Part shown: one piece after another, positions 5,904-10,773 of the stretch | Layout of the letters: each line of letters begins with the position of its first letter | Numbering within the stretch: the stretch's first letter is position 1 | NCBI GenBank assembly: GCA_964629825.1 | Contig: CAZVUW010000100.1 | Span: 1-11,398 of the forward strand | DNA: 11,398 bases | Direction: 5' to 3' | DNA from: CAZVUW01 sp964629825 | GTDB lineage: Bacteria; Actinomycetota; Nitriliruptoria; Euzebyales; Egibacteraceae | Made by a program: the position numbers and the translations under genes | The notes under the pieces: model-generated | Told to the model about the DNA's origin: nothing | The model's database searches: none | What the model saw: only the letters and a program-made list of their open reading frames with translations

Positions 5904-6941
5904 TTGCCAACAGCAGCCCAGCTCCTGCCAGAGCGCCGCACGCGCAACGAGACCATCAGCGTCGCGCGTGCGCTCGGCTCGACGACCCGCGCCGAGATCT
6001 TCGACCACCTGCGCGAATCGCGCGTCCCTCTGACCGTCCGCGACATCGCCGCCGCGTTCGATCTGCACCCCAACGTGGCGCGCACGCACCTTGAGCTGCT
6101 CGCCGACGCCGACCTCGTCACCGTCGGCCGGCGCAAGCACCCCGGGGGCGGGCGTCCGGCCAAGGTCTACGCGGCGCGCTCCGAGCCGGCCGCCAGCGCG
6201 ATCCCGCGTGCCGGCGACGACGGCGCCGCCGCCTCCCTGGTCATCCGCCTTCTGGTCGAGCTGCTCGAGGGCCGTGCCGCCTCCGGTCCCGCCTCCTCGC
6301 AGGCGGCAAGGGCCCATGAGGTGGCGGTGCTGGAGGGGCGCCGCCTGGTCGCCCGGCTGCCCCGCTTCGAGGTCCCGGCCGATCAGGACCGCTCGCCCTC
6401 GGCGCGGCTGGAGACGGCGGCGCGCGCCGCGGTGGGCGCGCTGCGCCCCTACGCGCCCACCGTGCGGATCGTCCGCACCGGAGAGGATTTCGTCGACATC
6501 GCCGGCGTCGGGTCCGCTCTGACGCCCCTGGCCGACGTCCGGCCGGCACTGGTCGAGCCGATGGAGCGCGGCCTGCTTCTCGGTGCGCTCGCGGCCGGCG
6601 GCGCGCCCGTCTCGCTCTCCGAGGCGCCCGGTGGCGTCGGCGGTGAGCGCGTCCTCCGAGCTCGCAGCGCCACCCGGGTGGAGCGCGGCGCCCCCCAGCC
6701 GCCCTCTGCCACGGTCGACGCGCGCGGTGGTCAGCGCGAGGCCGGGGTCGTCCGAGCCATGCGGGCGATCACGGCGCTGCGGCCGGGGGACGTCCTCGAG
6801 GTCCTGGCCGAGGGCCCCGGCGCCCCGGCCGCCTTCGCCCGCTGGGCCGACCGGGCCGGCCATCAGCTGCTCGGCGTCGAGCGTGCCACCGACGGCGCCG
6901 GCCGCCCGGCTATCCGCCTCCTCATCCGCAAGGGGAGCTAG
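5904..6941 (+). CDS. ArsR-like winged-helix regulator fused to a cysteine-less TusA-like domain
   Basis: A 345-residue protein with three parts. Residues 18-92 are a winged HTH (ISVARALGSTTRAEIFDHL, recognition helix about 54-68, wing with GGGRPAKVYA). Residues 105-255 are a linker/sensor region like the middle of ArsR/SufR-type regulators, but without the Fe-S cysteines. Residues 270-343 are a TusA-like domain: VDARG, then VVRAMRAITALRPGDVLEVL and a GHQLL strand, ending IRLLIRKG. TusA carries persulfide on the Cys of a CPxP motif, but here that motif reads REAG (278-281). The whole protein has no cysteine. It is probably a DNA-binding sensor that contacts the Dsr-like partners encoded next. 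Start is TTG at 5904, with GAAGGTG just upstream and an in-frame stop at 5892 excluding longer forms. It is first in a seven-gene operon. Confidence 0.85.
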   Translation: MPTAAQLLPERRTRNETISVARALGSTTRAEIFDHLRESRVPLTVRDIAAAFDLHPNVARTHLELLADADLVTVGRRKHPGGGRPAKVYAARSEPAASAIPRAGDDGAAASLVIRLLVELLEGRAASGPASSQAARAHEVAVLEGRRLVARLPRFEVPADQDRSPSARLETAARAAVGALRPYAPTVRIVRTGEDFVDIAGVGSALTPLADVRPALVEPMERGLLLGALAAGGAPVSLSEAPGGVGGERVLRARSATRVERGAPQPPSATVDARGGQREAGVVRAMRAITALRPGDVLEVLAEGPGAPAAFARWADRAGHQLLGVERATDGAGRPAIRLLIRKGS

Positions 6942-7253
6942 GTGCGGACCGCTCTCCTGGTGTCGCGGGACCTCGCGTGGTCCCTCTCCCTGGCGACCGA
7001 GTGGGCCGGCGCCGGTGACGAGGTCACGGTTGTCCTCCTTGACGCGGCGGTCTCCGCGGTGCGACGCGGACACGACTCCGCCGGGGCGGTGAAGAAGGCC
7101 CTGGCGGCCGGCGCGGTGGTCGCCGCCGAAGAGCAGGCCCTGCGGGCACGTCCGGTGCCGACCGACGAGCGCGCCGACGGGGTCAAGATCCTGAACCTCG
7201 ACGAGGTCGCCGACCTGCTGGTCGACGGCACCGACAAGGTGGTCTGGCTGTGA
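6942..7253 (+). CDS. DsrH/TusB-like small protein (DsrE superfamily)
   Basis: A 103-residue protein. It begins with a Rossmann-like strand and helix (TALLVSRDLAWSLSLATEW), then DEVTVVLLDAAVSAVRRG. It ends with an EEQALRARPV segment and VADLLVDGTDKVVWL, which parallels the DsrH/TusB pattern of a 'DL.ARG' turn, a variable strand and a terminal hydrophobic-W motif. DsrH/TusB is one subunit of the DsrEFH/TusBCD hexamer of sulfur transfer. No cysteine is present, so it cannot itself carry persulfide. GTG at 6942 follows the preceding TAG with no gap, after an AAGGGGAG site. It overlaps the next gene by 4 nt (GTGA). The superfamily is fairly clear; the DsrH label rests on the C-terminal pattern and the company it keeps. 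Confidence 0.75.
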   Translation: MRTALLVSRDLAWSLSLATEWAGAGDEVTVVLLDAAVSAVRRGHDSAGAVKKALAAGAVVAAEEQALRARPVPTDERADGVKILNLDEVADLLVDGTDKVVWL

Positions 7254-7603
7254 GCGCCAGGAAGGTGGCGCTCGTGCTGTCGGCCTGCGGCAGCGGGGAG
7301 AGCATCACCGCGCTGCGCCTCGCCGAGCGCCTGCTCGCCCGCGGCGCGCGCGTCGCCGTGTTCGCCCACGCCGAGGCCGCAGCGCTCGGCGCGCGCGGCG
7401 GCCCCCTCGGTGACGCCATCGCCGCGCTGCTGCGCCGGGGCGTGCACGGCGCCACCCTCGACTGGGTCGTGGACAGCCAGTCCGCGAACGAGTGGGCGGC
7501 AGGCGAGCCTCCGCGCGGCGTCGTGCTGGGCGACTCGGCTGACCTGTGGGCGTTCGTGCGCGACGCCGACCTGGTGCTGGCGCCAGGCTCGGGGGGTGCG
7601 TGA
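7250..7603 (+). CDS. DsrE/TusD-like small protein
   Basis: A 117-residue protein of the DsrE fold: KVALVLSACGSGESITALRL (strand and helix), then ARGARVAVFAHAEAA, and later VVLGDSADLWAFVRDADLVL. DsrE/TusD normally carries the acceptor cysteine in the second half, near DWVVDSQSANEWAAG here. That region has no Cys, and the only cysteine is Cys13 in the first loop. Persulfide transfer by the usual route is therefore unlikely. The GTG start overlaps the previous stop (GTGA), and its own stop overlaps the next ATG (TGATG). This is tight translational coupling, typical of subunits of one complex. Confidence 0.78.
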   Translation: MSARKVALVLSACGSGESITALRLAERLLARGARVAVFAHAEAAALGARGGPLGDAIAALLRRGVHGATLDWVVDSQSANEWAAGEPPRGVVLGDSADLWAFVRDADLVLAPGSGGA

Positions 7604-7980
7604 TGGCGCGTGCCGTCGTCAGCGTCATCCGCAGCGCGCCGCGACCGCCGCGCGCGAACCACCCGGTGCTGGAGGCCAACGCCTATGCCGTCGCCGAGAA
7701 CCTCGACCTGACCCTGCTCCTGCGTGACGGCGGCGTCGACCTCGCCATCGCGGCGCCCGACCCCGCCCCCGTCGAGCTGGCCGGCGTCGAGCTGCCCGAG
7801 CCCCAGGCCGGCGCCGACCTTCAGGGGCTGATCGAGTCCGGCGTGCCGGTCTTCGCCGACGGCCCGAGCCTGGACCGGCTCGGGATCCGCCCCGACGAGC
7901 TGGCCGCCGGCATCAGGGTCCTCGACCGAGCCGACGTCGTCGACCTGCTGCGCCGAGCCGATGCGGTCATCACATGGTGA
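7603..7980 (+). CDS. DsrF/TusC-like small protein (DsrE superfamily)
   Basis: A 125-residue protein. VVSVIRSAPRPPRANHPVLE is followed by NLDLTLLLRDGGVDLAI, then GLIESGVPVFADGPSLDRLG, then AAGIRVLDRADVVDLLRRAD, ending VITW. This follows the TusC/DsrF layout: an acceptor strand, a 'DGV' turn, a 'v.V...SL..RG' element, and a C-terminal strand pair. There is no cysteine. The ATG at 7603 is chosen because it overlaps the preceding TGA and follows GGGGGTG; an in-frame upstream ATG at 7546 would bury the start in the previous gene. It is the third member of a DsrH-E-F-like set, so a heteromeric complex is inferred. It lies 19 nt from the APS reductase gene. Confidence 0.76.
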   Translation: MARAVVSVIRSAPRPPRANHPVLEANAYAVAENLDLTLLLRDGGVDLAIAAPDPAPVELAGVELPEPQAGADLQGLIESGVPVFADGPSLDRLGIRPDELAAGIRVLDRADVVDLLRRADAVITW

Positions 7981-7999
7981 GCCGAGGGGCGATGCGCCG

Positions 8000-8719
8000 A
8001 TGACGACCGCGATCGACACGGTTGCGGCGGCGGAGGACCTCGAGGGGGAGTCGGCGGAGGCGATCCTGGAGTGGGCCCTGGAGCACCTGCCCAGCTTCGC
8101 CGTCACGTCCAGCTTCGGGGCGGACAGCGCCGTCCTCCTCCATCTGATCTCCCGCGTCGACCCCAGCGTCCCGGTCCTGTTCCTGGAGACCGGTCTGCAC
8201 TTCGCCGAGACGCTGAGCTACCGCGACCGCCTGACCAGGCGGCTCGGGCTGCTGGACGTCCGCGACGTCCGCCCCGGGCTGTCCGTCGAGGAGCAGGCGC
8301 GCCGGTTCGGCGGTGCCCTGCACCTGCGCGACCCGGACCGCTGCTGCCAGCTGCGCAAGGTCCAGCCGCTGGACGATGCGCTCGCGTGCTTCGACGGCTG
8401 GGCGACCGGCGTGCGCAGGGAGCAGACGTCCCAGCGGGCCTCGACCCCCGTGGTCGGGCTGGCGCGTCGCGGCGAGCGGACGCTGGTCAAGGTCGCCCCG
8501 CTGGCGACCTGGACCGCCGCCGACGTCGAGGGCTACCTCGCTCGCCACGACCTGCCGCGCCATCCCCTCGCCGACGTCGGGTTCCCCTCCATCGGCTGCG
8601 CCCCCTGCACCCGACCGGTGGCGCCGGGCGAGGACCCGCGCTCCGGGCGCTGGGTCGGCCAGGCCAAGACCGAGTGCGGCATCCACATCGAGCTCCGCCC
8701 AGATCCCACCCCGAGGTGA
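8000..8719 (+). CDS. cysH: Assimilatory adenylylsulfate (APS) reductase
   Basis: A 239-residue enzyme reducing APS to sulfite with thioredoxin as electron donor (sulfate assimilation, cytoplasm). The PP-loop is SFGADSA (38-44), followed by VPVLFLETGLHFAETLSY. The 4Fe-4S cysteine pairs that separate APS from PAPS reductases are both present: Cys115-Cys116 (DRCCQLRK) and Cys200/Cys203 (GCAPC). The catalytic cysteine is Cys226 in KTECGIH. Length is normal. Start at 8000 is preceded by GAGGGG (7984-7989). Downstream lie a DUF4395 protein and a thioredoxin-like protein, the latter a possible reductant. Other assimilation genes (ATP sulfurylase, sulfite reductase) are not in the window. As the recognisable enzyme of the operon, it suggests that the regulator and Dsr-like proteins concern sulfate reduction. 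Confidence 0.96.
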   Translation: MTTAIDTVAAAEDLEGESAEAILEWALEHLPSFAVTSSFGADSAVLLHLISRVDPSVPVLFLETGLHFAETLSYRDRLTRRLGLLDVRDVRPGLSVEEQARRFGGALHLRDPDRCCQLRKVQPLDDALACFDGWATGVRREQTSQRASTPVVGLARRGERTLVKVAPLATWTAADVEGYLARHDLPRHPLADVGFPSIGCAPCTRPVAPGEDPRSGRWVGQAKTECGIHIELRPDPTPR

Positions 8720-8724
8720 TCCTC

Positions 8725-9195
8725 GTGCCGTCCAGCGACCTCAGCAGCGCCACCGGTGGTGGCCTCCAGATCGACGTCCGCGGGCCCCGCTTCTCGGCAG
8801 CGCTGACCAGCGCGGTGCTGGCCGTGGCCTACCTGGCGCGACTGGAGGCGCTGCTCGCCGCGCAGGTCGCGGTGTTCGCCATCGCGGCCTTCGGTGGGCT
8901 GCGCCGCTCGCCCTACGGCAACCTGTTCCGGCTGCTGAAGCGCCGCCTGGACTGGGGTCCGCCTCCCGCCACCGAGCCCGAGGCCGGTCCGCGCTTCTCC
9001 CAGCTGGTCGGCTTCCTGTTCACGGCCGGAGGCCTCGTCGCCGTGCTCGCCGGAGCCGAGACCGTCGGCTGGTCGCTGGTGCTGATCGTGATCGCCCTGT
9101 CGGCGCTCCTGGCGATCACCGGGCTGTGCGTCGGCTGCGAGCTGTACACGCTGGCGCAGCGCGCCCGCGGCCGCAGCGAGGCGGTGCAGCCGTGA
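8725..9195 (+). CDS. DUF4395 membrane protein with CVGC motif
   Basis: A 156-residue integral membrane protein. The family signature is clear: QIDVRGPRFSAALTSAVLA (15-33), SPYGNLFRLLKRRL (62-75), GPRFSQLVGF, and near the end ITGLCVGCELY (131-141). There are about four hydrophobic segments (24-38, 42-58, 94-111, 116-134). The conserved Cys135 and Cys138 could form a redox pair or metal site. The family has no established function that I know of. The GTG at 8725 is preferred because GAGGTG lies 6 nt upstream. A GTG at 8716 overlapping the cysH stop is possible but has no ribosome binding site. It overlaps the next gene by 4 nt, so DUF4395 and the thioredoxin-like protein are probably partners. 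Confidence 0.9.
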   Translation: MPSSDLSSATGGGLQIDVRGPRFSAALTSAVLAVAYLARLEALLAAQVAVFAIAAFGGLRRSPYGNLFRLLKRRLDWGPPPATEPEAGPRFSQLVGFLFTAGGLVAVLAGAETVGWSLVLIVIALSALLAITGLCVGCELYTLAQRARGRSEAVQP

Positions 9196-9611
9196 GGGGC
9201 CAGGCGCTGAACCTCGCCGTGGTCCTGGCCCTGACCGGGCTGGTGGCGCTGTGGTGGCGGGCGCGCTGGGGGCGGGTCCGGCCCGTCACCGGAGAGGTGT
9301 TCGTCCGCTCTGAGCTGGACGCGCCGACCGGGATCCCGCTGCTGGTGGAGTTCACCGCACCGGGCTGCGCCCCCTGTGCGCAGGCGCGGGAGGTGCTCGA
9401 AGCGGTGGCCGCCGACCGTCGTGACGTGGCGGTGCTGAGCGCGGACGTGACCGCGCACCTCGCCCTGGCGCGCCGCCACCGGGTGCTGCGCGCTCCGACA
9501 ATCCTCGTCGTCGACGCCCAGGATCGGGTCCGCCACCGCATCAGCGGCGTCCCACGGGCGTCCGAGGTCGCCGACCTGCTGGCGGCCGGCGCGGAACGCC
9601 TTGCCGGCTAG
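9192..9611 (+). CDS. Membrane-anchored thioredoxin-like protein
   Basis: A 139-residue protein. Residues 5-22 form an N-terminal hydrophobic anchor (ALNLAVVLALTGLVALWW) followed by Arg-rich residues. A thioredoxin fold starts at about 40: LLVEFTAPGCAPC (50-62) with redox pair Cys59/Cys62, and the cis-proline Pro102 in RAPTILVVD. It is a thiol-disulfide oxidoreductase; substrate not known. The positive residues sit after the hydrophobic segment, so the thioredoxin domain may face the cytoplasm (N-out) rather than the exterior, which would allow it to serve APS reductase. The GTG overlaps the DUF4395 stop (GTGA). A thioredoxin-like gene also lies near lmeA-glnR in mycobacteria (ThiX). It ends tail-to-tail with the minus-strand DsrE gene, sharing CTAG at 9608-9611. 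Confidence 0.9.
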   Translation: MRGQALNLAVVLALTGLVALWWRARWGRVRPVTGEVFVRSELDAPTGIPLLVEFTAPGCAPCAQAREVLEAVAADRRDVAVLSADVTAHLALARRHRVLRAPTILVVDAQDRVRHRISGVPRASEVADLLAAGAERLAG

Positions 9612-9970
9612 TAGACCAGGGCGGTGGCGCCGTCGGCCGTGGCCAGCTCGACGAAGCGCGCAGAGCCCGCGAGGTCGGTGCCGTCCCTGAAGTCGGCGGC
9701 CCCGAGCCCTCGACGGGCGGCGCACGGCGTGCACACCGTCACGCTGCCCGAGTCGTAGATCTGGTCGAGCAGCTCGGCGATGGGCGGAGCCTCGGCCAGC
9801 TCCAGCCGCTCGGGGAAGCCCGGCCGGGCGAGGTGAACCCCCTCCACGGCCAGGAACAGGTGGACGTCGAGGCCGGCGGCCAGGGACACAGCGGCGATGT
9901 TGCAGCCGATGTGGGCGCGCTCCGGGTCCTCGAGGGAGTGCGTGACCTTCACGACCATTGATTTCGCCAT
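9608..9970 (-). CDS. DsrE-family protein with conserved cysteines
   Basis: A 120-residue soluble protein: VVKVTHSLEDPERAHIGCNI (6-25), then AAVSLAAGLDVHLFLAVEGV, VTVCTPCAARRG (77-88), and a C-terminal FVELATADGATALVY. This fits stand-alone DsrE-fold proteins (predicted peroxiredoxin/sulfurtransferase type, COG2210-like). Unlike the DsrEFH-like trio on the other strand, it keeps three cysteines: Cys23, Cys80 and Cys83 (CTPC). It is thus the best candidate in the neighbourhood for actual persulfide or redox chemistry. The start at 9970 lacks a clear ribosome binding site; an internal ATG four codons later is possible. A frameshifted membrane-protein gene lies 36 bp upstream on the same strand and probably shares the transcript. 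Confidence 0.88.
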   Translation of the reverse strand: MAKSMVVKVTHSLEDPERAHIGCNIAAVSLAAGLDVHLFLAVEGVHLARPGFPERLELAEAPPIAELLDQIYDSGSVTVCTPCAARRGLGAADFRDGTDLAGSARFVELATADGATALVY

Positions 9971-10006
9971 GACCGCATGCTGCCACGCCGGGCGGCGGTC
10001 GGCCCC

Positions 10007-10374
10007 TCAGCCCTCCCAGGGGGCGGCCTTGCGCCCCACCAGCAGCCAGGCCAACCCTGCCGCGAGGATCCAGACAGCGAGCGCAATGAGCCCCAGCCGA
10101 GCCGGGGCCGCGGGACCGGCGAGCCCCACGAGCGGCACCGCAACCGCCAGGAAGGCCACGATCCGGGGCCAGCCCTGGAGGGCCGCGCAAGGGCGCCGTA
10201 CTCGGAGGCGAAGGCCTCCACCGCGGCATCGGGCGGCTCGGGCGGACGCAGCAGGGCGGGGGTGGTTCCTGCCGCCGCGGCGGCCGCGGGCATCGCGGTG
10301 CGCAGGTTCCTGACCGACCACTGCAGGTGGGTGTGCTGCGCGCGGCTGGTCGAAGGTTCGTCGAAGGCACCCAC
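10007..10374 (-). pseudogene. Small two-helix membrane protein, frameshifted
   Basis: Coding signal runs through two frames. From GTG 10374 (or ATG 10293), a frame with strongly G/C-ending codons gives LLRPPEPPDAAVEAFASEYG. Near 10180-10200 the signal moves to another frame, giving ALQGWPRIVAFLAVAVPLVG, then LIALAVWILAAGLAWLLVG, ending KAAPWEG and stop at 10007. One missing base explains it: 368 nt plus one is 123 codons (122 residues). The product would have an N-terminal soluble stretch and two transmembrane helices. I do not recognise the family. It may be a true pseudogene or an assembly error. It lies directly upstream of the DsrE-family gene. Confidence 0.5.
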
Positions 10375-10380
10375 GCACGG

Positions 10381-10406
10381 CGGTGGTCGGTCTGAGCGGT
10401 GGTCGG
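10381..10406. repeat. Direct repeat CGGTGGTCGG
   Basis: Exact 10-mers at 10381-10390 and 10397-10406, a 16-bp period. They lie just upstream (minus-strand sense) of the frameshifted membrane gene, between it and the UUCG hairpin. An operator role is possible, but G/C-rich repeats of this size also arise by chance. Confidence 0.35.
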
Positions 10407-10422
10407 CTTCCTGGCAATGCAG

Positions 10423-10450
10423 AAGGACCGGGTCCGAAGACCCGGTCCTT
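10423..10450 (-). terminator. 12-bp UUCG-capped hairpin, probable terminator or attenuator
   Basis: AAGGACCGGGTC and GACCCGGTCCTT are perfectly complementary around a 4-nt loop. Read on the minus strand the loop is UUCG closed by C-G, the extra-stable tetraloop; on the plus strand it is CGAA. This polarity suggests function in a minus-strand RNA. Only a very short T stretch follows, so it would be an actinobacterial-style terminator lacking a U-tract. It lies about 170 nt after the micro-ORF stop and about 50 nt before the membrane/DsrE genes. Confidence 0.6.
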
Positions 10451-10618
10451 CAGGGCATCCGTCACTCGCTGTCGGCTCTCATGCCCCGACGGCCAGCGCT
10501 GCTGGGCGCCGAGAGGGCGGGTGTGACCAGCTCCCGCAGACGAGTCGAGCGGGTGACGAGCGGTGGTCTCGCTATGCACCAGCGTCCGGTCAGGGATGCC
10601 GGCTACGACCGGTGATGC
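10451..10618 (-). other. Gene-free region with potential long-range RNA helices
   Basis: No frame here has a convincing protein. Complementary segments suggest structure: 10461-10470 with 10548-10557 (10 bp including one wobble), 10454-10460 with 10594-10600 (7 bp), and a local CCAGC/GCTGG hairpin inside. The nesting is consistent with a folded RNA linking the micro-ORF to the UUCG hairpin. It resembles neither tmRNA nor RNase P RNA in motifs I could look for. Confidence 0.35.
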
Positions 10619-10663
10619 CTAGCGGCTCATCACCTCAACGGTCACGCAAGAATCAGAACTCAT
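10619..10663 (-). CDS. 14-codon micro-ORF with extended Shine-Dalgarno
   Basis: The peptide is MSSDSCVTVEVMSR, then TAG. It is preceded by AAAGGAGGTGGTCC (10669-10682), complementary over 14 nt to the 16S rRNA 3' end with a single G-U pair, and 5 nt before ATG. Such a long match is unusual. Codons AGT, TCT, GAT, TCT and GTT end in T, unlike the G/C-ending codons of neighbouring genes. One Cys codon is present, too few for a classic cysteine attenuator. Upstream promoter-like boxes and the downstream structured region with UUCG hairpin suggest an independent short transcript or a leader for the downstream membrane/DsrE genes. No known peptide family is recognised, and translation is unproven. 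Confidence 0.5.
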   Translation of the reverse strand: MSSDSCVTVEVMSR

Positions 10664-10695
10664 CTCTTGGACCACCTCCTTTCTGTTGTCCGGCC

Positions 10696-10724
10696 AGCAT
10701 GACACCCGGGACCGGCGCAGGCAA
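10696..10724 (-). promoter_or_regulatory. Candidate promoter of the micro-ORF transcript
   Basis: On the minus strand TTGCCT (10719-10724) and CATGCT (10696-10701) are separated by 17 nt. They match the -35 and -10 consensus at 4 and 3 of 6 positions. Predicted transcription start is near 10689, giving a leader of about 26 nt before the micro-ORF. Confidence 0.35.
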
Positions 10725-10761
10725 CGGCTTCGCGCGCAAAGGCCGGCCGGTCGGAAGCGAC

Positions 10762-10767
10762 TACGGT
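10762..10767 (+). promoter_or_regulatory. -10 element of ygfZ (leaderless start)
   Basis: TACGGT, then GGGGGC, then ATG at 10774. The 6-nt gap predicts transcription starting at the ATG. Confidence 0.45.
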
Positions 10768-10773
10768 GGGGGC

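Noticed and set aside
7992..8003. Three-codon ORF ATGCGCCGATGA overlapping the cysH start
   Set aside because: So short an overlap is expected by chance, and the GAGGGG site fits the cysH ATG at 8000 better.
8913..10370. A 485-codon minus-strand open frame
   Set aside because: It runs antisense through DUF4395 and thioredoxin and out of frame through the DsrE gene; Arg/Pro/Gly-rich without recognisable motifs.
9977..10615. A 212-codon plus-strand open frame across the gene-poor region
   Set aside because: Composition is unlike a real protein, no motif is seen, and the minus strand has the G/C-ending codon signal of the frameshifted membrane gene.
10619..10663. Cysteine-responsive attenuator peptide
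   Set aside because: Only one Cys codon is present, and the hairpin is far from it with no clear alternative pairing. A leader role stays possible, but not on this classic mechanism.
10423..10690. tmRNA or RNase P RNA in the structured intergenic region
   Set aside because: No tRNA-like ends or AA-rich tag peptide for tmRNA, and no conserved RNase P core motifs were found on either strand.
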